A stretch of DNA of 5,214 nt. Source: Candidatus Zixiibacteriota bacterium. GTDB taxonomy: Bacteria; Zixibacteria; MSB-5A5; GN15; PGXB01. The translations under genes were made by a program, and so were the position numbers. The stretch is taken from NCBI GenBank assembly GCA_026397495.1, contig JAPLUS010000392.1, positions 1-5,214 on the forward strand, given 5' to 3'. Below, piece by piece: positions 1 through 5,214 of the stretch (position 1 is the stretch's first letter; each line of letters opens with the position of its first letter). Below the pieces are notes generated by a model. The model saw nothing but the letters and a program-made list of their open reading frames with translations. It was not told where the DNA came from and did no database searches.

Positions 1-318
1 CACGACTGCTTTACTATCGCTGAGATAGTTGTCACCGAGTCGCTGGGGATTTTTCAGCCGGGAAAGGGAGGCGAGGCGGCCATAAAAGGGGAGACCGGCT
101 TGGAAGGGTCGTTCCCAATCAATACTTCCGGCGGCCTGAAGTCAAAGGGTCATCCGGTCGGCGCTACCGGCATTGCGCAGGTAATTGAGGTTGTCAAGCA
201 GCTTTGCGGCGAAGCCGAAAACGGACGTCAGCTTAAGAAAAAACCTAAAATCGGTATGACTCAGAATATGGGTGGTTCCGGCGGTTCAACTCTGGTTCAT
301 ATTTTGGAGGTGGTCTGA
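1..318 (+). CDS. SCP-x/archaeal-type thiolase (acetyl-CoA acetyltransferase family), C-terminal part
   Basis: Only the last 105 residues are present; the frame is open from base 1, so the gene begins before the window. The fragment opens with HDCFTIAEI, the HDCF motif that marks SCP2/SCP-x and archaeal acetoacetyl-CoA thiolases. In that family its His replaces the Asn of the NEAF motif of classical thiolases, and its Cys is the proposed second catalytic cysteine. GHPVGATG follows, with the catalytic His at fragment residue 51. The end, with its NMGGSGGS stretch, lacks the usual CxG cysteine, as is normal for this family. These enzymes interconvert acetoacetyl-CoA and two acetyl-CoA or cleave longer 3-ketoacyl-CoA, in the cytosol; the substrate here cannot be told without the N-terminal part. 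The TTG at 100 is not a real start because homology runs upstream of it. The stop TGA shares its A with the next gene's ATG, implying coupled translation. Confidence 0.93.
   Translation, partial: HDCFTIAEIVVTESLGIFQPGKGGEAAIKGETGLEGSFPINTSGGLKSKGHPVGATGIAQVIEVVKQLCGEAENGRQLKKKPKIGMTQNMGGSGGSTLVHILEVV
306..310 (+). promoter_or_regulatory. Shine-Dalgarno site of the DUF35 gene
   Basis: GGAGG lies inside the end of the thiolase gene, 7 bases before the ATG at 318. It supports that start and shows the host uses classical ribosome binding sites, which argues against lineages that largely lack them. Confidence 0.75.
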
Positions 319-713
319 TGTTTCCAGCACGAGCACATAGAGAATATCCGCATCGTTATCGCCTTGAGGCCGGTCGATGCCGTAAATGTGGGAAAATAGT
401 TTTTCCCTATCGTTTAATTTGTCCCAGCTGCGGCCATAGAGAATTCGATAAGACTATCCTGCCTGACACGGGCAAACTAATATCCTTTAGTGTTATTAGG
501 GTGGCGCCATCGCAGTTTGCCGATCAATCGCCTTATGCCATTGGTATTGCCCAACTGACCAATGGCGTGAAACTTTTGGCGCAGATTACAGACTGTGATG
601 TTGATAAACTGGAAGTGGGAATGGAGATTCGTATTGAATTCCGACGAGTGCAAACGGATGGTCACCAAGGTATCATAAGTTACGGATATAAGTTTGTACC
701 TAAGTGGTACTAA
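318..713 (+). CDS. DUF35 zinc-ribbon/OB-fold protein, thiolase partner
   Basis: This 131-residue protein has the two-part build of the DUF35 (OB-fold, acyl-CoA-associated) family. A rubredoxin-like zinc ribbon has cysteines at 21, 24, 35 and 38 (CRKCG and CPSCG). A small beta-barrel follows from about residue 45 to the end, including the YAIGIAQL stretch typical of the family. Length is normal. Members are usually encoded next to SCP-x-type thiolases. In the archaeal acetoacetyl-CoA thiolase/HMG-CoA synthase complex the DUF35 subunit bridges the enzymes and forms part of a shared CoA site. Here its start overlaps the thiolase stop (TGATG), so a stable complex with that thiolase is a fair inference. 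It has no recognisable catalytic motif and is probably structural or CoA-binding. No HMG-CoA synthase gene is visible in the window. Confidence 0.92.
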   Translation: MFPARAHREYPHRYRLEAGRCRKCGKIVFPYRLICPSCGHREFDKTILPDTGKLISFSVIRVAPSQFADQSPYAIGIAQLTNGVKLLAQITDCDVDKLEVGMEIRIEFRRVQTDGHQGIISYGYKFVPKWY

Positions 714-726
714 TAACAACTCTGTT

Positions 727-758
727 TTGGCAAAAATGGCTGTGGCCATTTCTGCCAA
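727..758 (+). other. Intergenic hairpin ahead of the MCC beta gene
   Basis: An inverted repeat sits in the gap between the DUF35 and carboxyltransferase genes. Arms 727-732 (TTGGCA) and 753-758 (TGCCAA) pair, then one A/C mismatch (733/752), then 734-740 (AAATGGC) pairs with 745-751 (GCCATTT), closing on a TGTG loop at 741-744. That is 13 base pairs with one mismatch. Neither side has a T-run on the strand that would make it a classic intrinsic terminator. It ends 22 bases before the AGGA ribosome binding site. It may stabilise or mark an mRNA processing point, or act as a weak attenuator between the two gene pairs; the role is inference. Confidence 0.6.
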
Positions 759-780
759 CGAGAAAATATTCGGCCTTTTG

Positions 781-784
781 AGGA
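781..784 (+). promoter_or_regulatory. Probable Shine-Dalgarno site of the MCC beta gene
   Basis: AGGA (within TTGAGGATAGGG) lies 10 bases before the ATG at 795. The spacing is slightly long, but it is the best match near that start, and the encoded N-terminus fits the family. Confidence 0.5.
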
Positions 785-794
785 TAGGGTACAA

Positions 795-1535
795 ATGTAT
801 AGAATAGAATCAAAAGCCAGTACAAATTCCGCAATCTATCGAGAGAATTATCAGAAAAATAAGGAACAACATCTCCTCTTTAAGGAGAGGTTGGAAAAAC
901 TAAAAGAAGGCGGCCCGGAAAAGTCCCGTAAGGTGCATTTGGAGCGCGGAAAGCTTCTGACGCGCGACAGAATAAGCCTTCTCTTTGATAAGAACACCCC
1001 CTTCTTAGAACTCTCTTCCTTCGCCGCCTATGATATGTATGATAACGAGGCGCCCGCCTCGGGTATCATCACCGGTATTGGAATTGTCCATGGGCGCGAG
1101 GTGATGGTAATTGCCAATGATGCCACGGTTAAAGGGGGAACCTATTACCCGATTACTATCTTGAAGCATGGACGCGCTCAGCAAATTGCTGAAGAAAATA
1201 ATCTCCCGTGTATCTATTTGGTTGATTCTGGCGGCATATATCTCCCTTTGCAATCGGGTGTCTTTCCCGATAAGGATCATTTTGGAAGAATATTCTATAA
1301 TCAGGCGCGGATGTCGGCCAAGGGAATTCCGCAGATTTCCGTGGTTCTTGGTTCCTGCACGGCCGGCGGGGCCTATCTTCCGGCGATGTCGGATGAAGCC
1401 GTCATTGTCCGTAAACAGGGTACGATCTTTATCGGCGGGCCGCCGCTGGTCAAGGCGGCTACCGGTGAAGTAGTCAGTGCCGAAGATTTGGGCGGAGCTG
1501 ATGCATGCCTTATCAATCTGCCGGAATATTATTGA
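795..1535 (+). CDS. liuB: 3-methylcrotonyl-CoA carboxylase beta subunit, N-terminal fragment (broken gene)
   Basis: This frame encodes 246 residues, of which the first 236 are the N-terminal half of the MCC carboxyltransferase subunit. The intact enzyme moves the carboxyl group from carboxybiotin to 3-methylcrotonyl-CoA, giving 3-methylglutaconyl-CoA. Family marks in order are [13 protein letters not shown] (48-60), ANDATVKGG (107-115), YLVDSGG (141-147), FPDKDHFGR (157-165), the oxyanion-loop segment [16 protein letters not shown] (186-201), and [23 protein letters not shown] (starting at 214). This pattern fits MCC beta better than propionyl-CoA carboxylase beta. After GGAD the frame leaves the family and ends in ten unrelated residues. 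The matching C-terminal half continues in another frame from about 1504, so the locus 795-2352 is one gene interrupted by a deletion with frame change. A normal subunit is about 535 residues; alone, this fragment lacks the whole C-terminal crotonase-fold domain and should not be active. Confidence 0.9.
   Translation: MYRIESKASTNSAIYRENYQKNKEQHLLFKERLEKLKEGGPEKSRKVHLERGKLLTRDRISLLFDKNTPFLELSSFAAYDMYDNEAPASGIITGIGIVHGREVMVIANDATVKGGTYYPITILKHGRAQQIAEENNLPCIYLVDSGGIYLPLQSGVFPDKDHFGRIFYNQARMSAKGIPQISVVLGSCTAGGAYLPAMSDEAVIVRKQGTIFIGGPPLVKAATGEVVSAEDLGGADACLINLPEYY
1500..1506 (+). other. Deletion/frameshift junction in the MCC beta gene
   Basis: The codon for Asp of GGAD ends at 1502 in the upstream frame, and the His codon of [14 protein letters not shown] starts at 1504 in the downstream frame, with one G between them. 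In MCC beta proteins as I recall them (for example human MCCC2), 17 residues lie between these points, including a conserved SGV..D segment. Their absence together with the frame change means about 50 bases (17 codons less one base) are missing. 236 + 17 + 282 codons restores 535 residues, the usual length. This is a deletion, not a single-base slip. Whether it is real in the genome or an assembly error cannot be told here. Confidence 0.8.
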
Positions 1536-2352
1536 GAATCTAAATCGCAAACCAAAATTCGAACTTGATATGGCCGAACCGGAGAAACCGTATTATGACC
1601 CGGAGGAACTCTATGGAGTCGTTCCCAATGATATCCGAAAACAGTATGATATACGCGAGGTCATAGCTCGGTTGGTGGATGGCTCCAGGTTTCACGAGTT
1701 TAAAGAGCTTTATGGTATCACGCTGGTTTGCGGTTTTGCGCGAATTATGGGTTATCCGATAGGCATATTGGGGAATAATGGAATCCTGTTCTCGGAATCC
1801 TCTCTCAAAGGCGCTCACTTTATTGAGCTGTGCACGACCAGGAAGATTCCCCTCTTATTCTTGCAAAATATCACCGGATTTATTGTCGGTCGGCAGTACG
1901 AGGCGGGGGGGATCGCCCGCGACGGCGCCAAACTGGTGCACGCCGTGGCTAATGCGCAGGTGCCGAGGTTTACGGTCATCGTCGGCGGTTCCTATGGCGC
2001 CGGTAACTATGCTATGTGCGGTCGGGGATATTTCCCCAGATTACTCTGGATGTGGCCTAATTCCAAGATATGCGTTATGGGGGGTGAGCAGGCCGCTGAT
2101 GTGTTGGCGACGGTCAAGGTAAATCAGCTTGAACGAGACGGTAGAGAGTTGACCAAAGAAGAAATCGAAGATATCCGTCGGCCTATTATTGAAAAATATG
2201 AAAGTGAGTCAACGCCTTATTATTCTACCGCCCGTCTGTGGGATGACGGTATTGTCGGGATGACCGAAACCCGTGAGGCGCTCGGTCTGGCTATTGCGAT
2301 GGCCCTGAATGCCCCTATTCCCGATCAACAGTATGGTGTCTTTAGAATGTAG
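1501..2352 (+). CDS. liuB: 3-methylcrotonyl-CoA carboxylase beta subunit, C-terminal fragment (broken gene)
   Basis: Homology to the MCC beta C-terminal half starts at His (1504) and runs unbroken to the stop. Marks include the linker [14 protein letters not shown], the DELYG-like [70 protein letters not shown], the oxyanion segment [25 protein letters not shown], and the terminal FGIFRM-like YGVFRM. The C-terminal domain binds the biotin of the carrier protein. The ATG at 1501 is the only plausible restart: GGAG at 1494-1497 precedes it by 3 bases, rather close. The GTG at 1477 opens the same frame earlier but encodes residues that do not match the family. The frame overlaps the end of the N-terminal fragment (stop at 1533-1535), so coupled re-initiation is conceivable. 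It more likely represents the remains of one gene. The next gene starts 5 bases after the stop. Confidence 0.88.
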   Translation: MHALSICRNIIENLNRKPKFELDMAEPEKPYYDPEELYGVVPNDIRKQYDIREVIARLVDGSRFHEFKELYGITLVCGFARIMGYPIGILGNNGILFSESSLKGAHFIELCTTRKIPLLFLQNITGFIVGRQYEAGGIARDGAKLVHAVANAQVPRFTVIVGGSYGAGNYAMCGRGYFPRLLWMWPNSKICVMGGEQAADVLATVKVNQLERDGRELTKEEIEDIRRPIIEKYESESTPYYSTARLWDDGIVGMTETREALGLAIAMALNAPIPDQQYGVFRM

Positions 2353-2357
2353 GCGAT

Positions 2358-3152
2358 ATGGATATGAAGAAATATGCCACAATAGATTACCGAATAGAAG
2401 ACCGTACCGCCTATATCAGTTTTTGCCGTCCGGAAGTGCATAATGCCTTCAACGATACTCTGATTTATGAAATGACGGAGATATTCAGGAAGCTGGAAAA
2501 GGATAAAACCATCAGGGCGGTGGTTCTTTCCGGTCAGGGGAAATCATTTTGCGCCGGCGCCGATTTGAACTGGATGAAACGAGTTATAAATCAGTCATTT
2601 GAAGAGAATCTTAAAGAAGCTAACGCCCTGGCGGAATTGTTCAGCCTCATATATAATTTTCGTTGTCCGGTAATCGGTAGAATCAACGGCACGGCTATTG
2701 GCGGCGGAGTCGGTTTTGTGGCGGTATGTGATATTGCCATAGCGGCAGAGTCGGCTCAATTTTCATTTTCGGAAGTCAAAATTGGACTGGTGCCGGCCTG
2801 TATTGGGCCTTATGTGGTTAAGAAAATAGGTGAAGGCAAGGCGCGTGAATATTTTATAACCGGTGAACGGATAAATTCCGAAAAAGCTTATCGGATCGGT
2901 CTGGTCAATAAATATGTTCCCGATGATGAACTTGATATTACTGTGAAGGATCTGTTGACGATGATTGCGTTTTCGGGGCCGGAAGCGGTCACTATGGCCA
3001 AGAGACTGGTCTCATCAGTGTCGAATATGTCAGAGAAGGAATATAAGCCATTTACAGCGGAAATGATTGCCAGATTGAGAATATCCGGCGAAGGACAGGA
3101 AGGAATGAACGCTTTCCTGCAGAAGCGAAAACCTAATTGGACGGGGAAATAG
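2358..3152 (+). CDS. liuC: Methylglutaconyl-CoA hydratase, LiuC type (enoyl-CoA hydratase/isomerase family)
   Basis: A full-length 264-residue crotonase-family protein. GADLNWM (67-73) is the signature I associate with methylglutaconyl-CoA/carboxygeranoyl-CoA hydratases rather than short-chain crotonase. The first oxyanion-hole region is SFCAGAD (63-69) and the second INGTAIGGGVG (109-119). Glu139 in FSFSEVKIGLVPA matches crotonase Glu164, while the place of crotonase Glu144 is Gly119, a pattern I recall from bacterial LiuC-like enzymes. PYVV (151-154) also fits LiuC. It should hydrate 3-methylglutaconyl-CoA, the MCC product, to HMG-CoA in leucine breakdown. The start at 2358 lies 5 bases after the carboxyltransferase stop with only a weak upstream AGGCGA, so translation probably depends on coupling; Met3 (2364) is an alternative start. 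The stop is directly followed by the next gene's ATG. AtuE (acyclic terpene pathway) is the main alternative, less likely because no other atu genes are present. Confidence 0.9.
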   Translation: MDMKKYATIDYRIEDRTAYISFCRPEVHNAFNDTLIYEMTEIFRKLEKDKTIRAVVLSGQGKSFCAGADLNWMKRVINQSFEENLKEANALAELFSLIYNFRCPVIGRINGTAIGGGVGFVAVCDIAIAAESAQFSFSEVKIGLVPACIGPYVVKKIGEGKAREYFITGERINSEKAYRIGLVNKYVPDDELDITVKDLLTMIAFSGPEAVTMAKRLVSSVSNMSEKEYKPFTAEMIARLRISGEGQEGMNAFLQKRKPNWTGK

Positions 3153-4667
3153 ATGCCAAAAGGGCTTTTTAAGAAGATATTAATTGCCAATCGGGGGGAG
3201 ATTGCGGTAAGGGTTATCAATGCCTGTCGCCTTCTTGATATCCCAACTTTGGCAATTTATTCAACGGCGGATAAAGATGCAAAGCATACTCAAATGGCTG
3301 ATGAGGCGGTGGAAATTGGCCCCCCTTCGCCAAGAGAATCATATCTGAATATTGATAAAATTATGGAAACCGCTCTGGCCAATGATTGTGATGCCATTCA
3401 TCCGGGTTATGGTTTTCTTGCCGAAAATCCGCTCTTTCCGGAAGCCTGTGAAAAAGCCAAATTAGTTTTTATCGGCCCTTCGACGGAGGCGATGCGCCTT
3501 CTGGGGAATAAGGTCCAATCCCGTATTAAAATGTCCACGGCCGGAGTGCCGATTATTCCGGGTATGAAGGTCGTTGGATCTGACATAGGGATGTTCGAAA
3601 AAGCGGCCAAGGAAGCCGGTTATCCGGTCTTAATTAAGGCGGCCGCGGGTGGCGGCGGTAAGGGGATGAGAATAGTTCATCGGCCGGAAGAGCTTCAAAA
3701 CGCCGTTGAGGCGGCGCGGCGCGAGGCGAAAAATGCCTTTGCCGATGACACCGTCTATCTGGAAAAATATATCGAAAGCCCCCGGCATATTGAATTTCAA
3801 ATTTTGGCGGATAATCAGGCCAACACCGTCCACCTCTTTGAAAGAGAATGCTCGATTCAAAGACGGCATCAGAAAATTATCGAAGAAACCCCATCGACTG
3901 CATTGACACCAGCTCTACGAGCACAGATGGGGAACGCCGCCGTACGCGTGGCGGCCGCAGCCGGATATAGAAATGCCGGGACCGTCGAATGTCTCTTGGA
4001 CAAAAATGGAGGTTTTTATTTTCTCGAAATGAATACCCGTATTCAGGTGGAACATCCGGTAACCGAAATGACAACCGGAGTTGATTTGGTCGTAGAGCAA
4101 ATCCGGATTGCCGCCGGAGAAAAGATTTCTGAATATGTGACCAAGTCGCTTCAGCGGGGACATGCCATAGAATGTCGTATCTATGCTGAGGATGCGGAAA
4201 ATAATTTTCTGCCGTCATCGGGGAAAATTCTCTACTATGAAGAGCCGGTTGGTCCCGGAATACGAGTAGATTCCGGTATTGCCGAAGGTTATACGGTCGG
4301 GGTCGAATATGATCCTATTTTAGCCAAGTTGATCGTTCATGCCCCCAATCGGGATCTGGCCATCGCCAAAATGATTAATGCCCTGAAGGATTATCGAATT
4401 TTGGGAATCAAGACTTCAAGAAAATTTTTAATCGACATCCTTAATCATCCTGAATTCAAAAAGGGGCAAACCTATACCGATTTTATAGAAAAGAATTTGT
4501 CGGATAGAGACATTGATTTGATTCCGGCGGTTGAATTGGCGGCGGCCGTCTCATCGGCGGCTATTCGGCGCGGGCCGCAGACAACGTCATCGATTCGGAA
4601 AGAAAAAGCTCTCTCACCCTGGCAAACTATCGGCCCCTGGGAAATCGGCATGAGGATAACCAAATGA
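3153..4667 (+). CDS. liuD: Biotin carboxylase subunit of an acyl-CoA carboxylase (MCC alpha, BC part)
   Basis: This 504-residue protein carries out ATP- and bicarbonate-dependent carboxylation of carrier-bound biotin. Features in order are the N-terminal KKILIANRGEIAVRVI (7-22), HPGYGFLAEN (83-92), the ATP-grasp glycine loop GGGGKGM (166-172), ERECSIQRRHQK (230-241), the active-site EMNTRIQVEHPVTE (292-305; Arg296 and Glu300 match E. coli AccC Arg292 and Glu296), and RIYAEDAENNFLPSSG (342-357). All key residues I can name are intact. It is about 55 residues longer than AccC. The tail carries SPWQTIGPWEIG (488-499), normally the start of the BT linker domain in fused MCC/PCC alpha subunits. 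The frame ends there, and the carrier follows in an ATGA overlap. The start abuts the hydratase stop, with GGGG at 3143-3146 as a weak ribosome binding site. The MCC role rests on context; sequence alone also allows propionyl- or geranyl-CoA carboxylase. Confidence 0.93.
   Translation: MPKGLFKKILIANRGEIAVRVINACRLLDIPTLAIYSTADKDAKHTQMADEAVEIGPPSPRESYLNIDKIMETALANDCDAIHPGYGFLAENPLFPEACEKAKLVFIGPSTEAMRLLGNKVQSRIKMSTAGVPIIPGMKVVGSDIGMFEKAAKEAGYPVLIKAAAGGGGKGMRIVHRPEELQNAVEAARREAKNAFADDTVYLEKYIESPRHIEFQILADNQANTVHLFERECSIQRRHQKIIEETPSTALTPALRAQMGNAAVRVAAAAGYRNAGTVECLLDKNGGFYFLEMNTRIQVEHPVTEMTTGVDLVVEQIRIAAGEKISEYVTKSLQRGHAIECRIYAEDAENNFLPSSGKILYYEEPVGPGIRVDSGIAEGYTVGVEYDPILAKLIVHAPNRDLAIAKMINALKDYRILGIKTSRKFLIDILNHPEFKKGQTYTDFIEKNLSDRDIDLIPAVELAAAVSSAAIRRGPQTTSSIRKEKALSPWQTIGPWEIGMRITK
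4651..4656 (+). promoter_or_regulatory. Shine-Dalgarno site of the biotin carrier gene
   Basis: TGAGGA lies inside the end of the biotin carboxylase gene, 7 bases before the ATG at 4664. It makes that start credible as a genuine coupled initiation rather than a frameshift remnant. Confidence 0.6.
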
Positions 4668-5155
4668 TCAACCAATTCCGGCATAGAGAAGAAATCATCG
4701 AAACCAAAACCAATCATGGCGCTTCCGGAACCGAAGTAACCATCGGCGAAAACAAATATCTGGTTACGGAAGTCTCACGCGGGAAGTACAGTGTTGTTTT
4801 TGATGGCGTCATAAAGCATATCTATTGCATTGTTAAAAATGAGATATCCTATCTGGATATAGACGGCCTTCTTCTGGAATTGACGATTCCTTCCGAGGAT
4901 GGAACCTCTGCCTTGGCGGCCGGTGGTCATGCCGGCGAAAAAGATAAAATATTCGCACCCATGCCGGGGAAAATTGTGAAACTGCTGGTCAAAGAAGGGG
5001 AGAAGATCACCGAAAAACATCCGATGGTGATTGTGGAAGCAATGAAAATGGAAAATCAGGTCAATTCCCCCGCGGCCGGGAGAGTCAAAAAGATTAATTT
5101 TAAGGACGGCGACCAGGTGGGAACAGAGGTTCCAATCATAGAATTGGAACTTTGA
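4664..5155 (+). CDS. Biotin carboxyl carrier protein (MCC alpha, BT remnant plus BCCP part)
   Basis: The C-terminal domain (about 95-163) is a biotinyl/lipoyl fold: APMPGKIVKLLVKEGE, then VEAMKMEN with the biotin-accepting Lys at 128 (codon 5045-5047), then SPAAGRVKKI and GDQV. Biotin ligase would attach biotin there, and the domain swings between the biotin carboxylase and the carboxyltransferase. Residues 1-90 are strand-rich (KYLVTEV, YSVVFDG, ISYLDIDGLLLEL) and look like the BT beta-barrel that ties MCC/PCC alpha to beta. A spacer rich in Gly and Ala (80-92) separates the parts. Together with the biotin carboxylase (504 + 163 = 667) this equals a usual fused alpha subunit, so this is its C-terminal third encoded apart. 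The start overlaps the previous stop by four bases (ATGA). The frame is also open for at least 70 bases upstream, so a frameshift origin is possible. Confidence 0.92.
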   Translation: MINQFRHREEIIETKTNHGASGTEVTIGENKYLVTEVSRGKYSVVFDGVIKHIYCIVKNEISYLDIDGLLLELTIPSEDGTSALAAGGHAGEKDKIFAPMPGKIVKLLVKEGEKITEKHPMVIVEAMKMENQVNSPAAGRVKKINFKDGDQVGTEVPIIELEL

Positions 5156-5161
5156 AATATT

Positions 5162-5196
5162 TGTTGTGGGCAGAAATGCATTCTCTGTCCGCAGCA
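5162..5196 (+). terminator. Candidate transcription terminator after the operon
   Basis: Seven bases after the carrier stop, 5162-5174 pairs with 5184-5196 as a 13-bp stem with three G-U pairs (5164/5194, 5167/5191, 5170/5188), around a 9-base loop (5175-5183). The stretch after it is AT-rich but is not a clean T-run, so it is an imperfect intrinsic terminator at best. Its position right after the last gene supports the role. It could also be a 3' mRNA-stabilising hairpin. Confidence 0.5.
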
Positions 5197-5214
5197 TTAT
5201 AATACATTTATAAT

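Noticed and set aside
100..318. TTG at 100 as the start of a small 72-residue gene
   Set aside because: Thiolase homology, including the HDCF motif, continues upstream in the same frame to the window edge.
727..755. TTGGCA at 727 as a -35 box for a promoter of the MCC beta gene
   Set aside because: The region 17 bases downstream (750-755) bears no resemblance to a -10 box, and the hexamer is already explained as a hairpin arm.
477..794. Minus-strand open frame of 105 codons opposite the DUF35 gene and the gap
   Set aside because: It is mostly antisense to the well-supported DUF35 coding region and its product resembles no family I know.
1168..1473. Plus-strand frame of 101 codons inside the N-terminal MCC beta fragment
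   Set aside because: It overlaps strongly conserved carboxyltransferase sequence in another frame and shows no homology; the same holds for 1778-2122 and 3706-3906.
1477..1535. Programmed ribosomal frameshift joining the two MCC beta frames
   Set aside because: There is no slippery heptamer at the junction, and a shift alone would not restore the missing 17 residues.
1005..1550. Minus-strand open frame of 181 codons opposite the MCC beta gene
   Set aside because: It is antisense to clear family homology, has no recognisable domain and no supporting context; a shadow frame.
4775..5197. Minus-strand open frame of 140 codons opposite the biotin carrier gene
   Set aside because: It is antisense to a confident BCCP with intact biotin motif; its His- and Phe-rich product looks like the complement of a coding strand.
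5198..5214. Two TATAAT strings as -10 boxes of a downstream promoter
   Set aside because: Neither has a convincing -35 hexamer at 16-18 bases, and such strings are common in AT-rich sequence; the window ends before any target gene.

Overview
This window is a compact bacterial gene cluster with every supported gene on the + strand. It looks like a leucine/isovalerate (liu-type) degradation operon built around 3-methylcrotonyl-CoA carboxylase (MCC). The organism is a bacterium, probably uncultured, with moderate GC and normal Shine-Dalgarno use (for example GGAGG ahead of the second gene). The archaeal-style thiolase plus DUF35 pair and the separate biotin carboxylase and biotin carrier genes do not point to a single phylum, so I do not assign one.

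Layout. 1-318: C-terminal third of an SCP-x/archaeal-type thiolase, cut by the window edge. 318-713: its DUF35 zinc-ribbon/OB-fold partner, overlapping it by one base. 714-794: an 81-base gap holding a strong hairpin (727-758) and the ribosome binding site of the next gene. 795-2352: the MCC beta (carboxyltransferase) gene, broken near 1503 by an apparent deletion of about 50 bp plus frame change, leaving an N-terminal and a C-terminal reading frame. 2358-3152: methylglutaconyl-CoA hydratase of the LiuC type. 3153-4667: the biotin carboxylase part of MCC alpha. 4664-5155: the biotin carrier protein, starting in an ATGA overlap. 5156-5214: short tail with a hairpin that may be the operon terminator. 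No gap exceeds 300 bases.

How the genes work together. The biotin carboxylase uses ATP and bicarbonate to carboxylate biotin on Lys128 of the carrier. The beta subunit passes the carboxyl group to 3-methylcrotonyl-CoA, giving 3-methylglutaconyl-CoA, and the hydratase turns that into HMG-CoA. HMG-CoA lyase, which would be next, and isovaleryl-CoA dehydrogenase are not in the window. The thiolase could cleave or make acetoacetyl-CoA at the bottom of the same route.

The main unusual points are the broken beta subunit, a split of the alpha subunit inside its BT linker domain (504 + 163 residues add up to one normal fused subunit), and the thiolase/DUF35 pair leading the cluster. I found no evidence of a mobile element, CRISPR array, RNA gene or wholly new system.
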